The notes under the pieces: model-generated
The model's database searches: none
Told to the model about the DNA's origin: nothing
Seen by the model: only the letters and a program-made list of their open reading frames with translations
Translations under genes and position numbers: made by a program
Source: Azadirachta indica
Lineage: Eukaryota; Streptophyta; Magnoliopsida; Sapindales; Meliaceae
Direction of reading: 5' to 3'
NCBI GenBank assembly: GCA_022749755.1
Contig: CM040440.1
Coordinates: 11,085,269 to 11,149,268 of the forward strand
DNA: 64,000 nucleotides
Shown: positions 23,466 through 34,692 of the stretch, piece after piece
Numbering within the stretch: the first letter of the stretch is position 1
Layout: every line of letters begins with the position of its first letter

Positions 23466-25163
23466 ATGACATTGGATTAATATTGGTGATATACTTTATT
23501 AACACGCCTTCCAAGTAACATAGTAGCCTTAACCAGCAATCTTTGACACCAAATAGAGTATCACAGTAAAAGTATCAGTGTCCAGTGTGCCCAATCTAAT
23601 AGTAGCATATGAGATTACGATATTAGAACTTTTATTTTACCAAAAAGGTATCTATAATTTTTTATTTCATGATATTTGAAAAAACTGATATATTTATAAG
23701 GTCAAAGTGGGTTCAATTTGTATGATATTACTGGTTGTTTGCTGATATAATATTAGTATCAACAAATAGTTTTTATATTAAACAATAAACATTTGCTTAT
23801 ATTATTAATAATAATAGCCCTATTTTTTTTTAATTTAAAAATTATTGATATCAATAGATAATATTAATACTCATAATATCATTTTTAATACCAATATACA
23901 ATATCAATACAAGTTATAGGCTTTTAATAATAAAATACTAAATTAATAGCAATATATACACTATAATTTACAAGCAATCATTAATAAAATACATGAATTT
24001 TGTAATCCATGCCAATAACATAAGCACTGAGTATGATATGTTGTATATAAGTTAACAACAACCATAGATGATTTGCCTTAAAAAATTAAAATCCTATAAT
24101 GCCAAATTATCAAGTACAGTACAAGACCAACATTTCCAACAATGATATTTAGTGCAGTACATATCAACATTTCATTTGCTAACTTCATTAATTGCCAACA
24201 ACAAATTAACTGCGAACTTATCAAGTCACCAATTCACAAACCAACAGTGCAAATCAACCTAATTAGTGACCTAATAGTGATCCTTCAGTCCTTTCAAACT
24301 TCTTCATTTTTAGGTATAAAAGCAACAACATATTTCATCAAGCACCAATACACCAATGGAAAAATACAATAATTTGTGAAACTTTGACAGAATATACCTC
24401 TTATTCATTACTAGTAATTGGCTCTGTAACATATAAAGCCCATTGTTTACGGACTTTTGTGACATCATCTTTATTATATTCATTGACTTTTTTTGAACTT
24501 TAACAGAATACACAATATCAAAAATGTTTACTAATATAAGAAATTTACTTAATTTTCAAAAACTAAAATGCCAACTCAACACAGAAGCTGAAACTCACAT
24601 TATCTTTCATGATGTTAACATTCCTCACTGTGTCTTGCATGTACTTCATCACAAAATGTCCACATTCAACACTACTAGGTTGCTTTGGACACTATATATT
24701 GCATAAGAGTTAGTATGCTGACCAAAATATTAACTAAATTTCTTACTATAGGTTTGATTTGTTTACCTTCATTGTAATCCATTATCGATTCACCTTTTTA
24801 GACATTTTTTGGCTCATAAAAAATTTATACCCGTTGAAAAATAATTAGTAATTAATCAAAATACTTGTAACATAAAATATGACCATACATATAATCAATT
24901 AATATAAATAAGGTTAAAGTTTAGAAACTATACTTAGCCAAAATGTCTTAGATTTCGTTAGATGGTTCGCCATCTAATGAATCTAGATAATACACAATGT
25001 ATGTTAACAAATCAATTGCCAATAATACCCAATGATTACTACAAGTTAATAACACAGTGCACCATCAATAGCTCATTAATAAAACAGATATCAACATGTG
25101 AATTTTTTAGATTAAAGAGGCACCATATCCTTGCTTGTAAGGCATTAATGTAAAATGACCTAG
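23466..25163. other. Left interior of the CACTA element, no gene seen
   Basis: AT-rich. Repeated short motifs of the type ATATTGATATCA and AGTATCA between about 23560 and 23960 look like subterminal repeats. Open frames here (24142, 24310, 24524, 24962) are short and show no domain. Confidence 0.45.
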
Positions 25164-25168
25164 TTAAG

Positions 25169-26570
25169 TGATGAATGTTTAAAAGTGTAGGTTTATCAAA
25201 AAGAAATATTATAATTTACACTTAATAATGTCCTTCTATTCCCCAATCATGAAGCATATTCCTTTATATTGAATTGTAAAACATGAATTGGACTAAATAG
25301 TTGGTTTTGCGCAGGTTTCGTATAATGAGCGTATCTTTCAATCCAAATTATCAATTGATACAATTCTTGAGCTAGACAAATGTAAACTCATCATTTCACA
25401 ACTTTGTAAGCCAAAGGTTGGACCAGTTCGAGCAACTAATGGGACAAAATTGGGCTTCAACAGAACTCAAGTGCATCTTTAAACTAGCCCAACATGCTTC
25501 TATATTTGGGCCGTATCTCCATAAATATGTAACGAAAAATTATATGGTTGGGTGATCTAGAAAGCTGAGAAAGGGATCTAAATTGTTTATGTTTTGTACT
25601 TTCTCAAATTTCAACTGATCAGTTACCAAAAAGAGCTATCATTCTAGAAGAGCGGTGGAGAAATGCAACTTGAACATCTCTGCCTATTTTCAACACAACT
25701 CATGGTATAAAATAGAAATAAGAGCGAGATATGAACCATTAGAAAGATGAGTTATCCATCTACAACTTTGAAGAAGGATGATTTACGAAATTCGGTGGTT
25801 TTTATGGTCAAAAATATGTTGGAAGTTGGTAAAGCGTGATTAATCAGAAATTGACCAAATTATGTTCACACATGTGGATGTCTTTTGTTTTACCTATATA
25901 AAGGAAGACGTGGAAGTGAGGAGGGAGATCAGTTTTGTTTTCCATTTCTATTTTATTGTTGTAATTTGAACTTCAATTAAATGATGTTTTTATAATTTCG
26001 TAATTAGGGTTAAGGGTGAACTTTTGATGATTTTATAGTTTTGTTCGTTGATCTTTTATTTTGTTCTTAATTGTTAATCTTTTTATTGATTGAGTACTAT
26101 ATTTTGCAAGTGATTTTGAATTGTTAGAAACCTTGATTCATTGTTAACAAATGGTACATTGAATGCTTGGATATTTTCTACATATCAAGAGCAAGGCAAC
26201 TTATAGTTTTTCACCATCAACTAAAAGATAAGTCTTTTGATTTCTTTGTGCTTAAATGTTTTGTTTTCATCATCCAATTAAGATCACTTCTTTTGATTCT
26301 TAATTGTATTTTTCTTTAAAAAAAAAGATCAAGAATAAGTTTTATACAAATCATTAAAATGGATCCCTAATGCCCTAATATATAATAATATAGAATTTAA
26401 ATTTGACAATAAGCAAATTCACTCCATTGGAATATTCGGATTTATAATATTTAGACCTTTGGACTTGTAGACTTAATATAACATATTCCTGAGGACCGAC
26501 ACTCGGACTTCCGAACTTTATTACTTGAGACAACCTATACTTGAGAGTTACAACCTTAAAAGTTATAGCA
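25169..26570 (+). mobile_element. Solo LTR (Ty3/gypsy type) with TTAAG target duplication
   Basis: Starts TGATGAATG and ends TTATAGCA, so TG to CA. It is flanked on both sides by the identical 5-bp TTAAG (25164-25168 and 26571-26575). The end portion (GACACTCGGACTT near 26500, then ATTACTTGAGACAACCTATA) is the + version of the conserved LTR end seen in the Athila-like element. A promoter-like CTATATAAAG sits at 25894-25903 and the transcribed part is T-rich. No internal region is present, so it is a product of LTR-LTR recombination. Confidence 0.75.
25894..25903 (+). promoter_or_regulatory. TATA box of the solo LTR
   Basis: CTATATAAAG, about two thirds of the way... roughly 725 bases into the 1.4-kb LTR, in the usual U3 position. 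It could start transcription toward the CACTA pseudogene in antisense. Confidence 0.5.
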
Positions 26571-26575
26571 TTAAG

Positions 26576-28960
26576 CATTAGTTAGATTTTCATAAATGTA
26601 ATGAGATTGGTTGATTCGACTTTTGGCAGTGTTAATGCGACCACTGCTAGATAGTTTAGCGAGATTGGCAAAGCAAATTAGAAAACTAAGTGCATCATCA
26701 ACCATCCTATCTTGCAAATGCCTCCAATGACAAAATGAACATAATTTTAGTTGTTTACAATGATGATACAATACAATAACATTTATAGTGCATTGTTTGC
26801 TCACCAATTTATAAGTTTTACCTGATTCAAATTTCAATGCAAAAGTTGGACAATCTTTCATTGTTGATTACTTGATTATAATCTATTTTGGACAAATAAG
26901 TTATCCAACTATGACCAAATGTATCTTCATCATGTTTGACTTTGATGGTGTTATGCACACGACTCTTAATAATTATGTCAAATATAGCCAAGTTTTTTGA
27001 GTTTTTCCTCTTGGTAGAATTCTTGGTTGTTCTCCTTACATCAAGTTTTTTTGCTGCATGTGGTTTCCCTCTTGACTTCTTTGTTGTGTATTCTATCACT
27101 TCTACCTTTTTTGCTTTGTTTTCTTTATTTCTTGGTTCTATCCTTTTTGCCTTTTATTCCTCTTGAACAACGTCTTGGTCACAACATTTGCCGTAATTTG
27201 TGGTATGATCACATATTTTAGGTTAGGCATAAATTTAGGAGATTTTTTTTGATTGGTGCCTAGAGATTTTGTTGGTGTCTTCACTAGATAATTGTTGAGA
27301 GACTTGGAAAATCTCAAAGATCTTCTTAGATTGCTTATTGTATTATTCTTGATTGAGGTTTTCACTGGGGAATTCTTTTTGTTTAAAATTTCTGGTACGT
27401 TATTCTTGGTTGGAGTTTTTTTTTTATGCAGATTGCTTGGACAGGTTTTTGGCTGTGATTACTCCTCTAGCTCATTAAACTATTTAAATACAGTACAAAT
27501 AACATCGAAAACATGTGAAATATTTTGTAGAATACTAAGTACAAATTGCACATCCTTTCAAAATATTAAGTAAGTATACTGACCTTCCTTCTCTGTACAT
27601 CTTCTAGAGATTGCTGGTTAATCTCCAAAGACCCGACTACATTTTCTACAGAAGTGTGTGGTATGTTAGACCTACCACTTTCTGTATTTGTTTGGGACTT
27701 CAACCTGGCTGTAAGTAATTCAATTTGAGTAGACATTATTGCCAATTTTTCCTCAAAATCCTTCCTCTCTCTCGTTAAACTTTGACATTCTGGAACCCAA
27801 AAATATATAGTAGGGGTGGTGAATTATCCTACTCCTTGAATTCTGCTTCCATTCGTGTTTTTTCCTAAGGTTGCAGATAGAATGTCATTCATTCCTTCTT
27901 ATTGGAATGATCCTTCGTCAACTTAACTTTTGAATTCCTCTTACAAAAAAGAATACAACGTGTTATTATGACAAACTCATACATTAAAGACACTCAAAAT
28001 GTGCAAAAACATCATCAATTTTATACTAACAGTTTTCTTAGTTACCTATATCGCTTTAGGGTCATATACACCACTCTTCTTTCATTTTGCACATCCAAGC
28101 TTTACTACGATCAATTTGACTTTAAAAAGGAACTATAAGTTTCTTTTTTTAAAACAATAAACAAATAAATTAGCTTAAACCATAAATTTAACTCACTATT
28201 TCAAACATATGAACCACTTATCGAATTCTCCATCATGCTGTTGTAACCTATACTGCCCAAATGGTTGGTTATATTTCAACAATATTCACTTTTTTTAATA
28301 CATCCTCACTTTTTTTCTAAAATATATGAAATCCAGGAAAAGCAATTACACTAAATAAATCACAAATGAATTAAATTATAGTGCGAGGCAATAAATAATA
28401 CACCTCAAATTTCGAAGACAACACTTTGTTTACAAATATTTGCCAATGCGATTTTGTAATGTTTGGATAATCAATGAAAGGCAGTTTCAGATGCTTCCAA
28501 TCACCTTTGTAAGGCAAAATGAAGTCATGTGTCAAGGTTCATTTGAAATTCCTCAAAGAAACTCTTATTAAATGCAAAACTTGAGCTTTACTTCTCAAGT
28601 CAATTGTAAATTTTTTCCTACCATAAAGTAAATAAATTAGAAATCAATTCTACTACAAGAAAATAATAACCACAAGTTTAACATTTAACTTTAAAGCTAA
28701 CCTAACTATACATCCATAAAGAGTTTCTTTCAATGCAAAAAGTGCATGTTTCCAGTTGTCATAAATGATAGGCACATAATCTTTTACCAAAATACCAATG
28801 TAATTCCTCAAATCATTGGCACTAGAACAACCAAAATGCCAAAATAATTGTAGATGACAACAATCTTCTTGTCCTTTATCAGTTTCTACATTATCTTCTT
28901 TGTTGTCTATCTTCTTTTAGGTCTCTCATCTAGGTATAAGTTAAACTCTTTGATTTCAAC
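26576..28960 (-). pseudogene. CACTA TNPA-like (PTTA/En-Spm plant transposase) gene, decayed
   Basis: Conceptual minus-strand translation, in pieces that look like exons, matches the accessory CACTA protein usually annotated as PTTA/En/Spm plant transposase. In gene order: NDLRNYIGILVKDYVP near 28800; KKFTIDLRSKAQVLHLI near 28600; LPFIDYPNITKSHWQIFVNK near 28460; a DRSKAWMCKM piece near 28100; and a coiled-coil segment (RKDFEEKLAIMSTQIELLTA) near 27750. A long Lys/Arg/Asn-rich C-terminal part runs through 27365-26830 and contains SLGTNQKKSPKF and HSWITYLSKIDYNQ. TNPA-type proteins bind subterminal repeats and help excision. Frameshifts and stops break it. The solo LTR lies directly beyond its 3' end. 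Exon limits are not resolved. Confidence 0.65.
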
Positions 28961-30566
28961 CATCTTCTTAAACCTGCATGCAATCTAATGAAGCAATTCA
29001 ATTTTCAATAATTCAATTTTAAAACAGTTACACTAATATCATATAAATATATTGTGTATGCGTAATTTAAGACAAATAAATTTAGCATTATAAAAACAAT
29101 AGCCACATGCACTGTAAAATAAAAAAAATAAGAAGTAAACAATAATTTAGTATCCAACCACAACCACTATATGTCAAACCTTTTTTGTGTTTTCACCAAT
29201 CACAAATAAACACAACAACAGTAATTTCAAACATAGCTTTTAAATAATAAACTCACAATGAACAAAAATAGAAAACATATATAATTAAATGGTATAATTT
29301 AATATCAAACAACACAACCACTTCATATCATCTATTGTATTCATTACTCATAAAAAAACTAATTCCAATAGCATGAAACAAAAGTTGCAAATAATAAATT
29401 CATACTGACCAATAGCAGAATATATATATGATTCTATATCCAACACAATTAACATACATACACCCAAAGTGACAAAAGCCACATAAATTATAGAAAATGC
29501 ATGTAATTTTAAAAATATTGTTCTATGTCAGTCTATAAAATATATGCATCTACAAGTATGAAAATACTCATGTACCGAACTCATTGGTACATAAATTAAA
29601 AATACGTACTTTCATAACATAATATGCACTTCGACAATAAAGAAATCGATAAAATATTTAAAGAATATGAATAAAAAATTAGTAAATTAACAAAGGCAAA
29701 TAAGAATTCATAATCCATGCACATAGACTCTGATAAAATCAAACTCACTAACTAAAATGTATTGTGTAAATTAGAGCAACATACACTAAAAATCGATCAA
29801 TAAAGTAACATGCATTTTGCAAATTGACTTCCAAATCAAAGTTTATAATGAAAACATACCAAAAATCAAGAATCAAGTTAATTTGAAGCCTAAATATAAA
29901 ACAAACAAAATTTTTTCGAGCTCTTAAACCCTAAAAATCGCTAAACAAAATCAAAACTATTAAAATAATGCATAATGAAGAGAAACGAGGTAAAAAAAAA
30001 GAATATTTTTTAGATTTCAAGACAAAGAATATTTTTAAGATTTCAAGACTTACGAAGCATGAAAGTAAATTGATTTGTGTCACTCCGCTTTGATTCAAAG
30101 TTGGATCTTACGTGAGCAAGCAAATAAGGTAGATTTGAGCTAATCCGAAGCACAAATGTAGTTTATTTGAGTCGATTAAGGGTTATTCGAGTCTAAACAA
30201 AGCTTAGTGTAAGGAAAATTAAGTGGGAAATTTTTGTTGGGAAATTTTCGTCTAGGGTTGAGAAACCAAATGTTGAGTTTTGGGGATAAACATGAACAAA
30301 ACAATAACATTTCAAGCTTATAAAATTTTAATGTCGTTTTTCTTTCTGATTAAAAAATTAATTTTGTAAAAATGATATCATTTTGCTAGCAAAAATATAG
30401 CCAAAACAACATTATTTTTACTAGTGATACTATAATCTCACAAAATCCTGATACTCATTATTCAGTGTCAACGATTTCTATTACAGTTCTGTCGTTCACG
30501 AGAAAAGTTCATTTCTATGCATTAGTCTTGATATTTTCTCAAAATTATTGGGAGCTTGATATTTGT
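28961..30566. other. Right interior of the CACTA element, no gene seen
   Basis: Very A-rich sequence upstream of the TNPA-like pseudogene, probably its intron or 5' region. A second CACTA-like end (CTAGTG preceded by TATTTTTA, ending at 30426) lies inside; it has no matching target duplication. Confidence 0.4.
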
Positions 30567-30588
30567 AATGCTCATTTTTCTAGCGGTG
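30567..30588 (-). repeat. Right terminal inverted repeat of the CACTA element
   Basis: Read on minus from 30588 it begins CACCGCTAGAAAAATGA. Followed on + by CCT at 30589-30591. The canonical CACTA has drifted to CACCG at this end. Confidence 0.75.
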
Positions 30589-32100
30589 CCTATTAAATGG
30601 AATAAAAAGTTTCATATTTATCGTGGTGGAACGCTTTAGGAGCCTGAGAATCCAAAATTTTTTAAAATACAATTAATTTTGTTTGGATATGGCAATTTTA
30701 TACTTGAAAAATTGATTTTAACACCCCCCAAAAAAAGTGAAATATCTAATCTTTTAAAGATTTTATACTTTTATTAATACTTTACTTATGAAATAATTTT
30801 TTTAAGGAATTGTTTATTTAATTTTCTCCCCTACATAATTAGAAATATTATCCTTATAGGAAAATATATAATTTTGGAAGCATTTTCCTTATAGGAAAAT
30901 TATATACTTGAAAACATTTTTTTTGTAAGAAAATAATTTTTATGACTAGTGTATATATATATATATATACACACACACACATACACATAGATACAATAGA
31001 CCTCTATAAAATAATCACAAACATTTGAATTTTTAATTTTTTTTTATTTTCTTCTTCTTCAAATCAAGGTAAGGAGAAAAAATTATAAAAAGAAGTTAAT
31101 TTCTTCAAAATATTTTTATATAGGTCTTTTAAATTCATATATTATTTAAATTTATTAATATATGATTGTATAAATATAGTTATAAATTATAATTATTATA
31201 TGTATTATGTTATTTTAGTTATAATAAAATAACACAAAATATTTGTCTATAGTTTTTTTGTTTGCATATCAGAAAATCATTTACAATTGATCAATTTTTC
31301 AAAGAACAAAACATTGAAAATTTAGAAAATCATTTTATTATTTTTTTAATTTAAAAACTTATATCATTATTGGCCCCCTTTATTTTAGATTCTGACTTTG
31401 TCCCCATTTATCAGTGCACACTAGAAAGAGAGACACATCAATTCGATTAATAATTTTTTCTTTTTTTTTTCTTTTTACAGCATAAAGTCCATGGGTATTT
31501 TTCTTTTATTTAACTTAATTAAATTAATCTTCTATAAAATTAAATTAATTAATATTTAATTATGTTCAAATCCCAATAATCAGCCAAAATTTGATGCCAA
31601 GAGATTTTTCCCGGGACTTTTTCGCTGTTGTATAAACTACCAGTATATACATACATACGTACATAATACAAACATAGTGTAACATGAAAAACTTTTACAA
31701 ATTTAATATGAAATATTTAACACAAAAATATTTAACGTAGAACTTACAAGAAAAAATGCATTTAACAATACATTTGCAGTCAATTCTCTACTATAAAAGT
31801 AATTACACTCAAATATCTTATTATGCTATGATCATTACGAGTAACAATCATAGTTAAAATTATAGATAGGATAAAATAGATAATACCAAATTTATTCAGA
31901 TAAGATAAAATATCTTACTGGCATCGAATTTGCATGCATGCAAAATACCTGAAATGATCGGAAAAACACGAACGATTTCATATTAATATAATATCATATA
32001 CTGCGAATTACGGCAGCATATGATTGCCAACTTCATAGTTTCTTTGTCACATTACATTCGAAGGTCTTTTTTTTAACCCAAATTATCCTTATTTTTCCTA
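30589..32100. other. Intergenic, no gene seen
   Basis: Begins with what is probably the continuation of the copia LTR split by the CACTA element, then AT-rich sequence downstream of glycine-rich gene 2. It contains the compound TA/CA microsatellite at 30952. No coding features. Confidence 0.45.
30952..30981. repeat. Compound (TA)n(CA)n microsatellite
   Basis: About nine TA units followed directly by about six AC units. Confidence 0.85.
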
Positions 32101-32158
32101 ATATTATAGCTGAAAACACACATTGCTATGAGGAAATGCCCTAGTAACGAGAAGATTT

Positions 32159-32973
32159 TCAAGGGGCATAGCCACCGCCGTGTCCACCGCCTTCACCACC
32201 TCCGGCGCCATACCCACCTCCAGGTGCACCTCCAGCACCATATCCACCTCCTCCACCGCCACCGGAACCACCACCGCCACCACGTCCTCCAGCACCTGCT
32301 CCACCACCATAACCTCCTCCGGCTCCTCCTCCACTACCATATCCTCCCCCATGTGCTCCTCCAGCACCACTTCCACCACCTCCACCACCCCCGCTTCCAC
32401 CACCACCTCCTCCTCCAGCACCTCCAGCTCCATACCCACCTCCTGCACCTTTTCCTTCACCACCACCATATCCAGCACCGCCCTCTCCAGCTCCGCCGCC
32501 ACCTCCACTTCCACCACCACCACCACCTCCATATCCTGCACCATGTTCTCCTCCTGCGCCACCGCCATACCCAGCACCACCACCTTCACCGGCCCCACCT
32601 CCATATCCAGCAGCTCCACCAGCACTGCCACCTCCACCTCCTTGGCCACCTCCGCCACCACCACCATGTCCAGCTGCTCCCCCATAGCCAGCACCGCCAT
32701 CTTCTCCAGCGCCAGCTCCGCCTCCATATCCACCAGCACCATGATCCCCTGCACCTCCGTATCCAGCACCACCACCTCCGCCTGAGCCTCCACCGCCACC
32801 TCCACCAATTCCAACACCAACCCCCACGCCGGCTACAGCGCCATGTCCAGCGCCATAGCTAGTTACAGTGTGAGTAACTTCTTCATCAAAAGACAGGAGG
32901 GCCTTGCAGCAGAAGATATCCCTAAACCTAATAAAACAAAGAAAACAACACTAGTGAACTTATGAGTTGCCAT
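32159..32973 (-). pseudogene. Secreted glycine-rich protein 2, frameshifted after the signal peptide
   Basis: Paralogue of the gene at 11.1-12.3 kb. The ATG at 32973 opens a good signal peptide (MATHKFTSVVFFVLLGLG, then ISSAAR) that aligns with gene 1. The frame then runs out at a stop at 32863 after only 36 residues. One base is missing near 32896-32904, just after SAAR; in the next frame the sequence goes on as expected for the family (LLSFDEEVTHTVTSYGAG, then VGVGVGIGGGG). That frame stays open through glycine-rich repeats (YGGGAGEGGG, GAGGAHGGGYGSGGG) to the stop at 32159, ending GGGHGGGYAP like gene 1. The total length of 815 bases fits a single-base loss from about 271 codons. Either the gene is a recent pseudogene or this is a sequence error; the long undamaged repeat frame and intact promoter favour a recent event or an error. 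Confidence 0.8.
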
Positions 32974-33014
32974 GGGAATGTGTTTGATATATCTGACAAT
33001 GAAGAGAAGAAGGG

Positions 33015-33051
33015 TATTTATAGGAATGGGATTGGGGTCCAAAACCGCGTT
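33015..33051 (-). promoter_or_regulatory. Core promoter of glycine-rich gene 2
   Basis: Coding-strand TATA box CCTATAAATA (33015-33024) lies only about 42 bases from the ATG, followed outward by the TTTGGACCCCAATCCCAT block and AACGCGG. Only two of 37 bases differ from gene 1. The second shared block (TAGTGTGTTT, then TGCTGTCC, on +) is at 33156-33178. The promoter is better conserved than the spacer between the two blocks. Confidence 0.7.
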
Positions 33052-33177
33052 TAGCTGCAGCACTTTTCTAAAAGAATTTTGAGGGTACCTGCCCCCACAA
33101 AGTGGTCGAATATAGACAGCATACAGAAGTTTACACTCGTACTAGTATAACCCACTAGTGTGTTTCTGCTGTCCACC

Positions 33178-33183
<6 letters not shown>

Positions 33184-33224
<41 letters not shown>
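33184..33224. repeat. (AT)n microsatellite
   Basis: About 20 uninterrupted AT units just upstream of the second conserved promoter block of glycine-rich gene 2. Likely length-variable. Confidence 0.95.
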
Positions 33225-33228
<4 letters not shown>

Positions 33229-33930
33229 AACTATGTACACTTTGTTAATCCATAAAGCTTTTCTAGACCTTAGTTTTCTTCATCCACTACCATATCTAAT
33301 GGATATCCGACTCATTCATAATTAAACTTTCCACATTGTTAATGGCAAATAAGATTTATATCTAATCTGAAGACTGATCCTGAATGATCAATAAGTACTT
33401 CTATCTAACCAACTTGCTTATATTTTTACAGAAAATAATATTGGTTAACTGAGTAGTTAATTCAAATGAATGGATTATGTTTACATGCTTAAATGATTAC
33501 TAATCTTATTGCGTAATAGCTACTGTGCTAAAAATTTGATGACAGAAGAACAATATACATCCAGAAGTCGCAAATCTTTCTGGCGCCATTCTGTACACTA
33601 TATATGGTATGGTTAGTGGCTATGGTGCTACCACTTGCTTAACAAATATTATTTTTATTTATTTTCTAATGTTCAATTCCTAGTGGTTGCCTATAGGTCG
33701 AGAAGATTGATAAGTCTAACAAAGTGGAAAATTGAAGCTGCCGTCTTAGTTAGTGATGAATTCAAGAATCATATAATAATAATTAAGCCATACTCTGGTT
33801 AACAAATTTAACCAACCATGGCCATTTCATCTTATCTGGATCATTGTTTCCATAATTGTTTCCAGTGGAAGGTTCAGTGCAGAATTATTAATTTCGAGTG
33901 TAAAAGGCTAATTAATTGAAAGAAGGTAGC
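33225..33930. other. Intergenic, no gene seen
   Basis: AT-rich sequence upstream of glycine-rich gene 2 and left of the TRIM element. No open frame or repeat recognised. Confidence 0.45.
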
Positions 33931-33934
33931 TTAT

Positions 33935-34214
33935 TGTCACGCGCCCAGCGGAAAGGCACGTGCGGCACCCTCGTAGACCCCCATGTCGAGGGTAAGCCTT
34001 GTTATCCCGTCACATATTGAACTGGTTTCGGCCTACCTTGGCCTCATCAGGAGGACGGCTTCAGTCCCCGACCAGTTCGGGCAGGGGTGGTCTAAGTCCC
34101 CTCTACATGATAGCCCTTGAGACTGAAGCCGACTTTGCACCATGAAACATCAATGTGCTTGAGTTGTCACACCCCAGCACACCCAGCCAACATGCGATTT
34201 CTCGTGCCGTGACA
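33935..34214 (-). repeat. Left (3') LTR of the TRIM element
   Basis: 280 bp, TGTCACGC to CGTGACA; the ends form a short inverted repeat (TGTCACG and CGTGACA). Confidence 0.9.
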
Positions 34215-34230
34215 TTCTCCACCACCGAAA
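34215..34230 (-). promoter_or_regulatory. Polypurine tract of the TRIM element
   Basis: Minus strand reads TTTCGGTGGTGGAGAA directly against the 3' LTR start, the position of the plus-strand primer. It is less pure than usual. Confidence 0.6.
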
Positions 34231-34678
34231 ATCGTGCACGTCCTCGTGCACGCGGCCATCTTCAAATTTTTCGCCAGCTCAATTGGTAGACCATCGAGGT
34301 CCTACCCTGCATGCCGCTCCACTCCATAACGCCCATCTCCTCCGGGCTAAGGAGACTCCCATAAAGAGAACACGATAACACCACGTCGTGCAGGCACGCC
34401 ATCCTCGACGTACGGTGGTAGCAGTGCTTGGCGTAGATGAGGCGCTATGCGGTTGCCTTTCAAACCACAATGCTCATCTTCCCCCCCAGGAAGATCCCCA
34501 TACCGCAGGACACATCATTGTGCGAGCACGCCCACATTCGAGGCTGCGTGGCGAAGGGTCACACAATAGACACCTCGTTTTCCCTCGCCCAATCTTACGG
34601 GCTAATATCCTCGGCCATCTCGGTGGATTCCCACAGGAGTCAGGAACGTAGCGAGATTTTGCGGAAGTTCTCGTTCCT

Positions 34679-34690
34679 GCTCTGATACCA
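34679..34690 (-). promoter_or_regulatory. Primer-binding site of the TRIM element
   Basis: GCTCTGATACCA is the exact complement reading of TGGTATCAGAGC (initiator Met tRNA), two bases from the right LTR. It fixes the orientation as minus. Confidence 0.85.
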
Positions 34691-34692
34691 TC

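Larger units (their letters stand above)
23444..30588 (-). mobile_element. CACTA element with both ends and CCT target duplication
   Basis: The left end CACTACTAGAAAAATGG (23444) and the right end, read from 30588 inward as CACCGCTAGAAAAATGA, match at 18 of 22 bases. Both are flanked by CCT (23441-23443 and 30589-30591), the 3-bp target duplication typical of CACTA elements. Subterminal copies of AGTATCAG (left, near 23570) and CTGATACT (right, near 30450) support this. The interior carries a TNPA-like (PTTA-type) pseudogene on minus but no TNP2 transposase, so it is non-autonomous. A complete solo LTR (25169-26570) is nested inside. The 7.1-kb length includes that 1.4-kb insertion. Confidence 0.8.

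Noticed and set aside
26936..27573. + strand Phe/Leu-rich open frames (76, 64 and 93 residues)
   Set aside because: They are antisense to the Lys/Asn-rich part of the TNPA-like pseudogene; hydrophobic composition results from T-rich DNA.
30404..30426. Second CACTA-like end (CTAGTG reading inward CACTAGTAAAAATAATG)
   Set aside because: The base triplet after it (ATA) does not match CCT at the left end, whereas the end at 30588 does.
32104..32862. Open frames on + (201 and 244 residues) and a second minus frame (238) across glycine-rich gene 2
   Set aside because: Same repeat-composition effect; no start context, signal peptide or family resemblance.
33935..34214. Idea that the TRIM is a Cassandra element with 5S rRNA in its LTR
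   Set aside because: No 5S rRNA-like stretch or internal promoter boxes could be read in the LTR on either strand.
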